IMG/VR virus record: IMGVR_UViG_3300043411_001711
Span: 1-55,958 of that record
DNA from: a virus
Length of the DNA: 55,958 bases
Direction: 5' to 3' (one strand)
This document shows, one piece after another, positions 32,236 through 40,376 of the stretch. The first letter of the stretch is position 1. Each line of letters begins with the position of its first letter. The notes beneath the pieces were generated by a model. It saw nothing but the letters and a program-made list of their open reading frames with translations. It was not told where the DNA came from and searched no databases. The translations under genes and the position numbers were made by a program.

Positions 32236-32461
32236 AATCATCCTTTTTCTGTGGTGCGGAATCCTGCTGATCACTGCCCACTACGACCAAAAACTGCGAC
32301 GTGAAGCCAGCGATGGCTGGGATGGTTGCATCGAGAAACTCCTGCGGCGGTCGCGGGAGAATCAGGAACTCCGGGCGAAGCTGATCGCCCTGGCCATGCG
32401 AAATGAAGACCTCGAAAACCAGATCTCGGCGATCACGTCGAGACGCTATGAAGGGAACTGA
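32222..32461 (+). CDS. Membrane-anchored coiled-coil protein
   Basis: 79 residues. An N-terminal hydrophobic span (about 3-20) is followed by a long charged helix (LLRRSRENQELRAKLIALAM) likely to be a coiled coil. This topology is that of inner-membrane spanins, but the gene lies in the early region and no partner lipoprotein was found. Confidence 0.5.
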   Translation: MTTLEIILFLWCGILLITAHYDQKLRREASDGWDGCIEKLLRRSRENQELRAKLIALAMRNEDLENQISAITSRRYEGN

Positions 32462-32465
32462 AACG

Positions 32466-33374
32466 ATGAAAAACAAACCAAACGTCGGGCAGTGGTGGGT
32501 CAATGTCGTCGGAGATCCGCCGCGAGTTCACAAGACAGGCATCGTCCTGTTTGTGGGCCGAGACTCGAAGAAACGACTGCTCTGGGAAGATTGCCAGGGA
32601 CACATCGAAACGGATTACAACCTCGACTGGTCCGGATGGCACCATGAGCCGGCGTGTACGGGGTGGGACTGGGTGCCGGAGGTGAAAGAAGAGTTTCCAC
32701 AGTGGTATTCTTACAAGACAGGACCATTCGAGAGCAATAACGACCCGTATTTGGTTCGCGTCGATTCTGCTGGAAAACAGTCGTTCGTTCACAGATCCGG
32801 GAAAGTCGACAACGTCACCTATCCGTACAAACCCAAAGAACTGGTCGAGAACGTTCGTTCTGGAGCATGGAAAAGACTTTCGCAGCAGGAAGCCGACGAA
32901 GCACTTCATCCGCCGAAACTTATTCCCGCCGATGTCGTCAACGCACTGTGCTCCAGTATCCGCAAAGAAACCAAGGCGGAAGTCGTCGAAAGCCCGGACG
33001 ACTGGGTTCCGCAGGATCGGGTGGATTACAGAACAGGAATCGATCAACTGAGGTGGGTTGACTCGAACGGCAGTCCACTCAAGAGCAATCTTGGGCAGTG
33101 GGCGACTCTGCACAACGACGTGTCACGAAAACTTGCGCACGGACTTGAAGACGGCAAGGATCGCCTCGAAGTCCGATGCCGACGCAAGGATCTGCCGGTC
33201 GTTGAGGCAAAGACAACGGCGACCGTGACGGTGTATGAGGTGGTGTATGGGGATGATCTGGGCCGAGAAGTCTACTGCCAGATGTTCGTCGGTGAAGAGC
33301 GACTCAAGTCACTGCAGGATAACTGGAAGTATGTTTCTGTGGTCTCGACGAAAACCGTGGAGGTGATGCTGTGA
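32466..33374 (+). CDS. Multidomain hypothetical protein with C-terminal YEV-YG domain
   Basis: 302 residues from the ATG at 32466. The N-terminal part (GQWWVNVVGDPPRVHKTG) looks like a small beta barrel. The central part is Lys/Glu-rich. The last 50 residues (VTVYEVVYGDDLGRE ... WKYVSVVS) match the free-standing 26037 protein, so this is a fusion of that domain. Function unknown. Confidence 0.6.
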   Translation: MKNKPNVGQWWVNVVGDPPRVHKTGIVLFVGRDSKKRLLWEDCQGHIETDYNLDWSGWHHEPACTGWDWVPEVKEEFPQWYSYKTGPFESNNDPYLVRVDSAGKQSFVHRSGKVDNVTYPYKPKELVENVRSGAWKRLSQQEADEALHPPKLIPADVVNALCSSIRKETKAEVVESPDDWVPQDRVDYRTGIDQLRWVDSNGSPLKSNLGQWATLHNDVSRKLAHGLEDGKDRLEVRCRRKDLPVVEAKTTATVTVYEVVYGDDLGREVYCQMFVGEERLKSLQDNWKYVSVVSTKTVEVML

Positions 33375-33799
33375 ATTTATCCCGCGATCGACCAATGGGG
33401 CTCGTGAGCCTGGCGAACTACAGCCCAGACGAAGTGGAGGTGATGTTCGGCACGGTCTTCGTGTGCGGATGTCCGTTCGTCGTGACGCAATACGACAGCG
33501 AACCGTCGACGATGTCACCGGGTGGCGAGGATGTCCCGACGGACGTCTGGCAAGGTGCAATTCTTACGGAATGGCGAGGACTGCAGAACACATGGTTCAT
33601 CCGGCGATGCGGTGGCTTCTTCCTGAACGCCGAAGAACAGGATGTCGCGCTCCACGCCGTCGAGGCTTTGAGGAAACTCATGCGGATGGAAGTGGATGAA
33701 GTGACGTATGCGGTTTGCGAACACTTGGCGCAGGGACTCCTGAAGAATGTGGTGGTGCAGGCACGACGACGGTTTCAGACGGAACAGGGGAGGCAGTGA
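33371..33799 (+). CDS. Hypothetical protein
   Basis: 142 residues from a GTG overlapping the preceding stop. A beta-rich first half is followed by a long helix (AEEQDVALHAVEALRKLM). Function not recognised. Confidence 0.55.
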   Translation: MNLSRDRPMGLVSLANYSPDEVEVMFGTVFVCGCPFVVTQYDSEPSTMSPGGEDVPTDVWQGAILTEWRGLQNTWFIRRCGGFFLNAEEQDVALHAVEALRKLMRMEVDEVTYAVCEHLAQGLLKNVVVQARRRFQTEQGRQ

Positions 33800-34086
33800 T
33801 GGGTCCATACTGGTGCAATGTCCAGCGAACAAGCGGCGAGCCCACTGAAGCCGGTGAGTTCCTCTGCTCCGACGAGTCCGGTTACGAATGGTCCGTCCTG
33901 GCCTTCGACGCTCAAAGCCACCTCGGGGAACTCTGGTTCAACGAACCCGTCTGCCTGACCGGCGATATGATTGCTGGACTGGAGCGAAGAGACCGCATGT
34001 TCGACGCGGTGAAGAAAACGCTGGAGGCGGAGACTGCGGCGAAGAGTTCCGAGAACGCCTCTTGCAATGGTCCACAAAGGGAGTAG
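33799..34086 (+). CDS. Small hypothetical protein
   Basis: 95 residues; the ATG shares a base with the previous stop and has GGGGAGG upstream. Acidic, beta-rich, then helical. Its last codons contain the -35 and -10 boxes of the candidate small-RNA promoter. Confidence 0.55.
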   Translation: MGPYWCNVQRTSGEPTEAGEFLCSDESGYEWSVLAFDAQSHLGELWFNEPVCLTGDMIAGLERRDRMFDAVKKTLEAETAAKSSENASCNGPQRE

Positions 34087-34089
34087 GAT
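34062..34089 (+). promoter_or_regulatory. Candidate promoter of a short transcript
   Basis: TTGCAA (34062-34067), 16 bases, TAGGAT (34084-34089), inside the end of the preceding gene. An intrinsic terminator lies only about 110 bases downstream. Confidence 0.5.
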
Positions 34090-34095
34090 GCGCGG

Positions 34096-34205
34096 CGTGA
34101 CGCCTGACCAGAGGTGTTCCCGATGAAAACATTCGACGGCAGACTTGTAAACTGCCTCGAACTGAGAAACCCGCCGCAGGTCTGGTCGCCTGTGTGCGGG
34201 TTTTT
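34096..34205 (+). ncRNA. Candidate phage small RNA
   Basis: Between the promoter at 34062 and the terminator at 34168-34205 lies about 110 bases with a hairpin GGCAG-ACTTGTAAA-CTGCC that looks like an anticodon arm (CTTGTAA loop, as in threonine tRNA). No canonical T arm follows, so it is not a normal tRNA. A 36-codon frame (34123-34233) also crosses the unit. Function unknown; ends are inferred. Confidence 0.35.
34168..34205 (+). terminator. Intrinsic terminator
   Basis: AACCCGC pairs with GCGGGTT around a 21-base loop (itself able to form CAGG/CCTG), followed by five T residues. It separates the short transcript from the HNH-like gene. Confidence 0.7.
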
Positions 34206-34219
34206 CGTTGGAGATTGTG

Positions 34220-34501
34220 ATGAAGAAAGCTGAGTGGTTAACGGTAGATCATGTGAAGAGAATGGTCCGGTATGATCCCATCACGGGGATCTTCCGAGAC
34301 CGAAGGGATGGCAGGCTGCTGCGGATCACACGAGGGAGCTTCAGTGCCCGCCGATCCTGCGGAAGACCTTGTCGACTCTGTCCCGGACGATGTGCATGGG
34401 CCATTATGAAGGGCAAACTGCCCGATGAGCCGGTGCACACGAAGGTTCCAGGGGATTACCGGTGGAAGAATCTGGTCCTTGCCAGTAAGAGAAAGAAATA
34501 G
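34220..34501 (+). CDS. Degenerate HNH/AP2-type homing-endonuclease-like protein
   Basis: 93 residues from the ATG with GGAGATT upstream. RYDPITGIFRDRRDG, then CAWAIMKGKLPDEPV, then RWKNLVLAS follows the layout of phage HNH enzymes (YDPxTGxF ... LAWAxxxGxxP ... DNRxxNLR). The expected DH-N catalytic block reads VHTKVPGDY, lacking the usual Asp-His-x-Asn, so it may be inactive. Extra CGRPCRLCPGRC adds a possible zinc site. Confidence 0.5.
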   Translation: MKKAEWLTVDHVKRMVRYDPITGIFRDRRDGRLLRITRGSFSARRSCGRPCRLCPGRCAWAIMKGKLPDEPVHTKVPGDYRWKNLVLASKRKK

Positions 34502-34506
34502 TCGCT

Positions 34507-36819
34507 ATGAAGACTACGGTTGTCGTCGGAATTGCAGGCAGCGGAAAAACTGCCCACGCAATGGGAATCGTCGAAGACCGCGTGAAAGCCGGTATGTCGC
34601 CGTGGCATATCGGCTTCTCGTCCTTCTCAAGGGCGGCGTGTGCGGAGGCGGCTGAGAGAGCTGCAGAAGTCGTCGGAATCGACGCAGGAAGACTGCAGAC
34701 GACGGGGTTCTTCAGAACTCTGCATTCGGTGGTGTTGCGTTGTCTGGGGATTGATGCTAGAGTCATCCTTGATCATGACTCGGCCTCGGGCCAGAAGTTT
34801 ATGACGGAAGTCTTCGGAACCATTCGTGGAGGCGAAGCAGGCACTCTCGGCGCTAAGATCGATGAGGCCTTGAACTGGTGGGATGCTGCTCGGTCGCGAC
34901 TGAACCGATGGGAAACTGGCATCGAACCTGACCTGTCCGAGGCTTGGACAGATGGCGACCACAAGGACACGCAATGGCGACCACAAACTGATTTGTGTGT
35001 CCAGGCTGCTTCACCGCATAAAACACAGGGTTTTTGTAACAAAACGGGTCTGAAATCGTGCTCTGGTTATGACATCGTGATAGATGAAAATTTCACAACA
35101 GTCAATTTGCACAAAACCTTGTGTCCTGGTCGCCAAAATGCCTATCATGATGAGAAATATCAATTAGAACACAGGAAAAACATCGGGACACATTGCGAAT
35201 TTGATTGCTCGCCATGTAGAGAGAATGCGGAGAACTCATCGGATGGAGTTAAGTCGAGTGACGGTAAAGACTTACATCAGAAAACCGAGCTTGGACACAG
35301 TCAAAAAAGCGGGACATTAGGAACAGATGTACATCGCGTTTCTGGTACACAAGGGACAGACGTTCAGGTAGAAGAAGGCATTCTTCAGGTCGTGCGGCTC
35401 TACGAAAATGCGAAGAGACTGCACGGAAGACTGGATTTTCACGACCTTGCGATGAAATTCGCTGGTGTTTCTGCTGACGAGACTGAACTCACGTTCAGGA
35501 AGTGCTACCGAGAGGGGACGACACCGCAGGAAATCGTCCTGTGGATCATAGACGAGTATCAGGATTGCAGTCGTCTTCTGGATCTCTGCGTTGAGAGGCT
35601 CTCAGAGGCCGCTGGAGAGCTTATTCTGCTCGGGGACAGGTATCAGTCCGTCTACGGCTTCGCAGGCTCTGATTGGCGTTGTATGGCGTTCAGGGAGGAG
35701 CAGGCAAAAGCGACGGGTAATCGCATTCTGCTGAACCGGTCATGGAGGAATAGGCAGAAGGTGCTGGATTGGGGAGAGGAGATACTTAGGCAAGACAGGC
35801 AGTATGAGGAACGTAGGCCGATGGCGGTGGATGGAGACTCCAGCGTCGGGATGATCGAGTCGAAGCGACTACTTGAGAATCTGAGCAGTCTGGGAGGAAC
35901 AGACACAATGGTCCTCTGCCGAACGTGGTTCGGCCTGGCCAAGGTGAAGGCTCAGCTCGACGAGCTCGGGATCCCGTGGAGAAGCTGCCAAGAGAAGTTC
36001 CGCAGTCGCTGGGAGGCTCCTGTGAAGATCGCATTCGTGCTGGTGATGCGAGATCTGGCTGCGGGGATGAGGATAAGCGAGCAGGATTGGCGACGAGTGA
36101 CTGAGGAACTACCAGCGAAGCAGGACGGCAAGGAGTTCTTCGTCCGCGGGACCAAAGCGAAGTGGAAGAAGATCGAGTGCAGCCGGGAGCCGCTGAAGAC
36201 TTTGGGTGAGGTTGGGGACTGGGGTGCGACCGAGTGGCTGATCGAATGGATCAGGAAGGGAGAATGGCGACGAGACGCTTATCTGCTGATGGATACGGCG
36301 ATCGATAAGTTCGGCGTCGAAGAAGTCCGGAACCCAAGGCTGCGGCTCGGCAGTTGCCACTCCGTCAAAGGGATGCAGGCCGATAACGTCTTCTGCTTGG
36401 CGACCTCGACGAACAAAGCGAACGACTGCGACTTCTGGGAAGATCTGTTTCTGAAGTACGTGACAGTGACAAGAGCGAGGTTTCACTACAGAGTCGTCGT
36501 CGATCTACTGGACCATGCGAGGGGTCGGGCTTTGTTTCTGCCTTGCCCGCCGGGATATTGGAAGTTCGATCAGGAGATGCCGGATGTCAGGGGAGTCCAA
36601 AGAACAGAAGGACGTGATCGATTGGGTGACGAAGCATCCGGAGGTGTGGCTGGTGAAGTTTACCGCGACAGTGTTCAGCAAGAAGGGAATTCCGGATCTG
36701 ATACTCTGTGTGAGCGGAAGGTTCGTCGCGATCGAGATGAAACGACCCAAGGGCGGGGTGAGATCGCCGCTGCAGAAACGCGAACGAGCGAAGATCTTGA
36801 AGAGTGGTGGAATCTGTGA
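34507..36819 (+). CDS. UvrD/Rep-like SF1 helicase with insertion
   Basis: 770 residues. Motif I GIAGSGKT (8-15), motif II IIDEYQD (347-353), motif III GDRYQSVYGFAGSD (376-389), motif V GSCHSVKGMQADNV (614-627), motif VI KYVTVTRAR (649-657). Residues about 150-288 are an unrelated Cys/His/Lys/Thr-rich stretch with lower GC and short repeats, inserted between motifs I and II. The last 79 residues lie over the VRR-NUC gene in another frame and look unconstrained. Probable replication or repair helicase. Confidence 0.8.
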   Translation: MKTTVVVGIAGSGKTAHAMGIVEDRVKAGMSPWHIGFSSFSRAACAEAAERAAEVVGIDAGRLQTTGFFRTLHSVVLRCLGIDARVILDHDSASGQKFMTEVFGTIRGGEAGTLGAKIDEALNWWDAARSRLNRWETGIEPDLSEAWTDGDHKDTQWRPQTDLCVQAASPHKTQGFCNKTGLKSCSGYDIVIDENFTTVNLHKTLCPGRQNAYHDEKYQLEHRKNIGTHCEFDCSPCRENAENSSDGVKSSDGKDLHQKTELGHSQKSGTLGTDVHRVSGTQGTDVQVEEGILQVVRLYENAKRLHGRLDFHDLAMKFAGVSADETELTFRKCYREGTTPQEIVLWIIDEYQDCSRLLDLCVERLSEAAGELILLGDRYQSVYGFAGSDWRCMAFREEQAKATGNRILLNRSWRNRQKVLDWGEEILRQDRQYEERRPMAVDGDSSVGMIESKRLLENLSSLGGTDTMVLCRTWFGLAKVKAQLDELGIPWRSCQEKFRSRWEAPVKIAFVLVMRDLAAGMRISEQDWRRVTEELPAKQDGKEFFVRGTKAKWKKIECSREPLKTLGEVGDWGATEWLIEWIRKGEWRRDAYLLMDTAIDKFGVEEVRNPRLRLGSCHSVKGMQADNVFCLATSTNKANDCDFWEDLFLKYVTVTRARFHYRVVVDLLDHARGRALFLPCPPGYWKFDQEMPDVRGVQRTEGRDRLGDEASGGVAGEVYRDSVQQEGNSGSDTLCERKVRRDRDETTQGRGEIAAAETRTSEDLEEWWNL
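34954..35134. repeat. Inverted-repeat-flanked segment inside helicase gene
   Basis: 34954-34970 (GGCGACCACAAGGACAC) is the inverse of 35121-35134 (GTGTCCTGGTCGCC) apart from three extra bases. A 13-base direct copy of the left end (ATGGCGACCACAA) recurs at 34974-34986. The enclosed DNA is more AT-rich than the flanks. It may mark a small inserted element. Confidence 0.6.
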
Positions 36820-36883
36820 GTTCTGCGAAACGGCGGTTGCTGCGAAACAACTGATTCAGGAGGTGCTGGATGGCCGAAAGTGA
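36584..36883 (+). CDS. VRR-NUC-type nuclease
   Basis: 99 residues, start ATG with AGGAGATG upstream. Signature of VRR-NUC/Holliday-junction resolvase-like enzymes: KEQKDVIDWV, then GIPDLI (Asp38), then VAIEMKRPKGGVR (Glu51, Lys53). Such compact phage nucleases cut branched DNA. It overlaps the helicase frame by 236 bases, and the pair probably acts together. Confidence 0.8.
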   Translation: MSGESKEQKDVIDWVTKHPEVWLVKFTATVFSKKGIPDLILCVSGRFVAIEMKRPKGGVRSPLQKRERAKILKSGGICEFCETAVAAKQLIQEVLDGRK

Positions 36884-37232
36884 GTTTGAGGAGATGTCGG
36901 TGCGCGATGGGATGGCGATCGTGAACAAGATGAACAAGAACCCACTGTGGCCTGTGACCTCGAGGACACGTCAGAACATCGTCAACTTTCTGGAACAGGT
37001 GATGGACGACTGTGTCGCCGGCAAGGAAGGAGTCGAAGTTAAACATCGAATCAAAGCGGCTGAGGTTTTGCTGGCGGCTCAGGGGCAGAATCTGGTCGCG
37101 GAGAAGATCCAGATTGACCTGCTACGAGGGGAGGGAGGGAACAACGTCGAACAACCGAAAGTCGTGCTGCTTCTCCCACCCAACGGGAGTGAAGCCAAAA
37201 CGGCAGTCGATGAGGAGTCGTCGAAAGTCTGA
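36870..37232 (+). CDS. Hypothetical protein, possible terminase small-subunit-like
   Basis: 120 residues, strong AGGAGGTG site. Helical N-terminus and HRIKAAEVLLAAQGQN, a pattern seen in helix-turn-helix and small-terminase proteins. An acidic tail ends it. It overlaps the nuclease gene by 14 bases. The terminase large gene is 5 kb away, so the terminase idea is tentative. Confidence 0.5.
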   Translation: MAESEFEEMSVRDGMAIVNKMNKNPLWPVTSRTRQNIVNFLEQVMDDCVAGKEGVEVKHRIKAAEVLLAAQGQNLVAEKIQIDLLRGEGGNNVEQPKVVLLLPPNGSEAKTAVDEESSKV

Positions 37233-37250
37233 CATAAAGGCAGTGCAATG

Positions 37251-37278
37251 AAAAAACGGCAGGTTGAGTCCTGCCGTT
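37251..37278. terminator. Bidirectional hairpin terminator
   Basis: AACGGCAGG pairs with CCTGCCGTT around a six-base loop. Six A residues precede it, giving a T tract on the minus strand; on the plus strand it is followed by the weaker GTCATTTG. It ends the helicase/nuclease operon 19 bases after its last stop. Confidence 0.6.
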
Positions 37279-37792
37279 GTCATTTGAATCTGTTATCGTC
37301 GGGATTCAGCGAGAATCCAAAACCAACCACCAATAGAGCCGAGGCGATTACTTGCGCCTCGACGCTCGCGGGCACAAACACCCATCAAAGCATCACATTA
37401 CGACCCAAGGGTATCAAAGTGATTCTACTGATATCAACGTGACGACAGTGGCGCTGGGTTCGCCGAAATCAATGATGACTGCTTCTGCGACGATGTCAAT
37501 CCCGCTCGGTATCGCCGGCCTCATTCTGCTGTCGCGCTCTCGCTGCTGATCCCGCTCGGGACGCTGACCCGCTTCTGCTACACCTGCTGGCGACCTCATT
37601 CTGCTACCTTCGCTGACTACGCCGCCGGCCTCGACACAGCCGCCACAATCGGAATTGCGGATCTCTTTGTCTTGTTATCTGAATACAAATAGACATTTAT
37701 ATCCGTTCATCCATTGCCCCGGTCGCCTCCCGAGCTGACGCCCGTCTCGATTTCATCATTCCACCATTTTGATATTTTGTAGAAATGATATA

Positions 37793-37820
37793 TTTACACA
37801 TTGTGGACGGTCGATAGAAT
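37793..37820 (+). promoter_or_regulatory. Candidate promoter
   Basis: TTTACA, 16 bases, TAGAAT, 42 bases before the 37862 gene. GGTCGATAGA is shared with the promoter at 25590. Confidence 0.65.
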
Positions 37821-37861
37821 AGGGGTGGAAATGACGAACACAACCAAACGGAGAAACGAAC

Positions 37862-38086
37862 ATGAACACAGCGAAACGCCCAGGCGGTCCACTACAGCAG
37901 CGAACATCGGTCAAGCTCGTAAACGGAAAGACCGTGACGACGAAAACGCTGTTCACTGACATCGTCAACGATCTTCGGAACGTGACGATTCATTGCACCG
38001 ATGAACACGGAAACGAGTATGAGGCGTTTCACTTGACGATTGATGTGAACCGTAACCTGAAAGCGAATTCTTGGTTCCAGATTTAA
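37862..38086 (+). CDS. Small hypothetical protein
   Basis: 74 residues; GGAGAAACG precedes the ATG. Beta-rich (LVNGKTVTTKTLFTD, VTIHCTDEHGNEYEA). First gene after a promoter. Function not recognised. Confidence 0.55.
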   Translation: MNTAKRPGGPLQQRTSVKLVNGKTVTTKTLFTDIVNDLRNVTIHCTDEHGNEYEAFHLTIDVNRNLKANSWFQI

Positions 38087-38112
38087 CCGTTAACACGAAA
38101 GCCCCGAACACC

Positions 38113-38571
38113 ATGAGCACAACGAAACCAACACGATACGCAAAAGACGTTGAGGGTTCACCGCAAATCCTCGTAAAGCTTCGCAAGATGAACGGCGAAG
38201 AGGACAGAACAATCGTCGTCCACGGCAATGACGGCAAATCATTCCGCATCGTTCTTGATGATGTTTACCACGAGATTAGAGAAGGAGAGACGCTGGAACA
38301 GGCGGTGCGCCGTCAACAGGCTGCATGGACTCGCAAAGTCTGGGCGGATATGCCGGAATGCTGGATTGATGACAGTGAACCAAAGCCGACACTGAAGCAG
38401 CAGTTAAAGGCCCTGATTGAAGAGTTCGACGACTACAACCTGATCTATGACACTGTTGCATCTGGAGAACAAGACGACATCAGTGAACGCCAAGACGAGA
38501 TTTTTCGCGAAGTGTTTCACCTCGCCAGAGGCATCGTTGAGGCAGAAGAAACCACCATTGAACCCAAGTAA
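38113..38571 (+). CDS. Hypothetical acidic protein
   Basis: 152 residues from the ATG at 38113. A basic N-terminal third with a short beta unit (RTIVVHGNDGKSFRIVLDD) is followed by acidic helices. Function not recognised. Confidence 0.55.
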   Translation: MSTTKPTRYAKDVEGSPQILVKLRKMNGEEDRTIVVHGNDGKSFRIVLDDVYHEIREGETLEQAVRRQQAAWTRKVWADMPECWIDDSEPKPTLKQQLKALIEEFDDYNLIYDTVASGEQDDISERQDEIFREVFHLARGIVEAEETTIEPK

Positions 38572-38609
38572 TCCCCTCCCCCCAGTTTTCTAAGAAGGCA
38601 TTGAACACC

Positions 38610-38831
38610 ATGAAGAACAAAACGGAATACCCCGGGAAGCTCGACCCACCGTTAACTGAGACTGCAGTGTTCCACCTCGACAAATTTATCGTCTATAACC
38701 GGCGGCTTCGGCGGATCGTTGAGTCTCAGGGTTCCGACGGCAGGGCGCAGCATGCTTGCGACGTCCTGAATGAACACGCAAGGAACACACAGAACAGCCC
38801 TGTTGACGCATACTTCTTTTTTCAGCGATAG
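38610..38831 (+). CDS. Small hypothetical protein
   Basis: 73 residues from the ATG at 38610; a TTG nine bases upstream is an alternative. Soluble, helical, Arg-rich in the middle. Function not recognised. Confidence 0.5.
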   Translation: MKNKTEYPGKLDPPLTETAVFHLDKFIVYNRRLRRIVESQGSDGRAQHACDVLNEHARNTQNSPVDAYFFFQR

Positions 38832-38894
38832 ACCTAACCCACCATCGTTCCCCCTGATCTCATTTAATTTCATCATCTCAAGGAACCTCGAAAC

Positions 38895-39278
38895 ATGACC
38901 ACGATCAATCTACGCTCAACAGCAACACTCACAGCCTACGTCAACACCGTTGACCGGATGAAGGCACTGGCCACCCAGCTCAGCGCCCTTTCGAAGATTG
39001 AGGCGAAACTCCGGCCCGAGGTACTCGACCAGATCGGCGAACGCCGGGAAGTCATCGTGAAGGGGACCGTGCGCATCCTGGAACCGGAAACCAAGGAAAG
39101 CATCGGCCAGGTCGACACTGAGAAGACAACCGCCGCCTTTAAGGCCCTCGGATTGCCGGTCTCAGTTCGTGCCGCGGAACATGTAGCTCCCGCGATGTTT
39201 TCCAAGTATGTCCGTGAAGGTGTCGTCCCCGATGAACTCATCAAGAAGACAACCGAGTCTATAATCGTCGTGCACTGA
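38895..39278 (+). CDS. Hypothetical protein
   Basis: 127 residues, AAGGAAC upstream. N-terminal helices (AYVNTVDRMKALATQLSALS), then a beta unit. A perfect 9-bp hairpin follows the stop. Function not recognised. Confidence 0.6.
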   Translation: MTTINLRSTATLTAYVNTVDRMKALATQLSALSKIEAKLRPEVLDQIGERREVIVKGTVRILEPETKESIGQVDTEKTTAAFKALGLPVSVRAAEHVAPAMFSKYVREGVVPDELIKKTTESIIVVH

Positions 39279-39293
39279 GATCCCATCGAGCCA

Positions 39294-39315
39294 CCGCGGA
39301 ACATTGGTTCCGCGG
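39294..39315 (+). terminator. Perfect hairpin after 38895 gene
   Basis: CCGCGGAAC, loop ATTG, GTTCCGCGG. No T tract follows, so it may be an RNA-stability element or a weak terminator. Confidence 0.45.
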
Positions 39316-39352
39316 CTTCCATTTCCATCATCGAACACAAGGAACCAAAGTC

Positions 39353-40162
39353 ATGCGATTATTAACACCAGCAGCCGGCAATACAAAGACCCTGAAAACC
39401 GCATTGAAGCACCAGCAGTACCGGATTGTGAGTCTAGCCCTGGCTCCAGCCTACGAAGCCAAAGGAATATCGACCTGCCCCAACGCCAGCAATTCGTGCC
39501 GCGCCGCTTGTGTCGGCGGGGAGAACGTGGGGCTGGCGGGAATCTTCGCCTCAATTGGTGAGGCGAGACGACGAAAGACGGAGTTTCTGAGAACAGATCG
39601 GGCGGGGTTTCTGAAGCAGTTAACCGCGGAGATCCACGAAGAACAGCGTAAAGCCGAGGCAGAAGGCCAGGTGTTGGCTTGTCGGCTGAACACGTTCAGT
39701 GATATCCCCTGGGAACAAGAACGCTACGGATCAATTCCAGCTCGATTCCCTGAGGTGACGTTTTACGACTATTCCAAGCTGTACCATCGAGCCGGACAAA
39801 CGCCGGAAAATTACCATCTGTGCTTTTCGTGGACAGAGGAACCCAAAGACCAAGCCGACTGCTTGCGGCTCTTACTCAATGGCTTCAATGTGTCAATGGT
39901 CTTCGCCAACGTCGGAAACTATGCTGGCAATGCAGCTCTACGCCAGGACATCCCAAAGCGATGGACCATCGAAGGTAACAGGTTCGAGCTGTACGACGGG
40001 GATTCATCGGACCTGAGGATTCCAGGGATTGACCCCGGGCCTTCGAGGTCGGGACGTGGGCGGATATGCGGTTTGCGGTTGAAGGCCGGAAACACAGCAT
40101 CGAGGAACGCTGCGATTGAATCGGGTTTCGCTGCGGTAGTCGGGGAGACTGCTGCAGTGTGA
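39353..40162 (+). CDS. GP88-like Cys-rich phage protein
   Basis: 269 residues. CPNASNSCRAACVGGENVG (about 42-60) followed by a helical GEARRRKTEFLRTDRAGF matches the GP88-type phage proteins first named in mycobacteriophages. Their function is unknown. The conserved Cys set suggests metal binding. Residues 100-200 form an alpha/beta body with conserved Asn/Asp (LNTFSDIPWE). A strong hairpin follows the stop. Confidence 0.7.
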   Translation: MRLLTPAAGNTKTLKTALKHQQYRIVSLALAPAYEAKGISTCPNASNSCRAACVGGENVGLAGIFASIGEARRRKTEFLRTDRAGFLKQLTAEIHEEQRKAEAEGQVLACRLNTFSDIPWEQERYGSIPARFPEVTFYDYSKLYHRAGQTPENYHLCFSWTEEPKDQADCLRLLLNGFNVSMVFANVGNYAGNAALRQDIPKRWTIEGNRFELYDGDSSDLRIPGIDPGPSRSGRGRICGLRLKAGNTASRNAAIESGFAAVVGETAAV

Positions 40163-40179
40163 GCGATGGCGGATCGAAA

Positions 40180-40206
40180 CCCAGTGTGCCAATGGTGCAC
40201 ACTGGG
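40180..40206 (+). terminator. Perfect hairpin after GP88-like gene
   Basis: CCCAGTGTGC, seven-base loop, GCACACTGGG. No T tract follows. With 39294 and 41990 it forms a set of strong tract-less hairpins after genes in this stretch. Confidence 0.45.
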
Positions 40207-40376
40207 GCGATCTATCGACGAAATCTAGGGAGGCGACGGACGAGTTTTAAGCACCAATTTTGTCTGCGAATCCAACCAAAAAATTTTCCAACAAAAATAA
40301 CTACAAAAACACCGCAATCATCGCTACACTGTGACATCCGCTCCCCACCCGTCCCCATCGAAAGGTCATCGTCCTC

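Larger units (their letters stand above)
37233..37861. other. 629-bp noncoding region
   Basis: No convincing gene on either strand. It holds a terminator-like hairpin (37251-37278), a second hairpin (CGAGGCG/CGCCTCG) near 37340, and short recurring words around 37498-37630 (CCCGCTCGG, GCCGGCCTC, CTCATTCTGCT, each twice). An AT-rich tract (37675-37800) follows, then the 37793 promoter. Candidate replication origin or packaging site. Confidence 0.6.

Noticed and set aside
34123-34233. 36-codon frame over the candidate small RNA and terminator
   Set aside because: Has GAGGTG upstream but crosses the terminator; kept as a note under the small-RNA entry only.
37414-37599. 61-codon minus-strand frame in the noncoding region
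   Set aside because: Low-complexity start, no Shine-Dalgarno, and repeated words explain its length.
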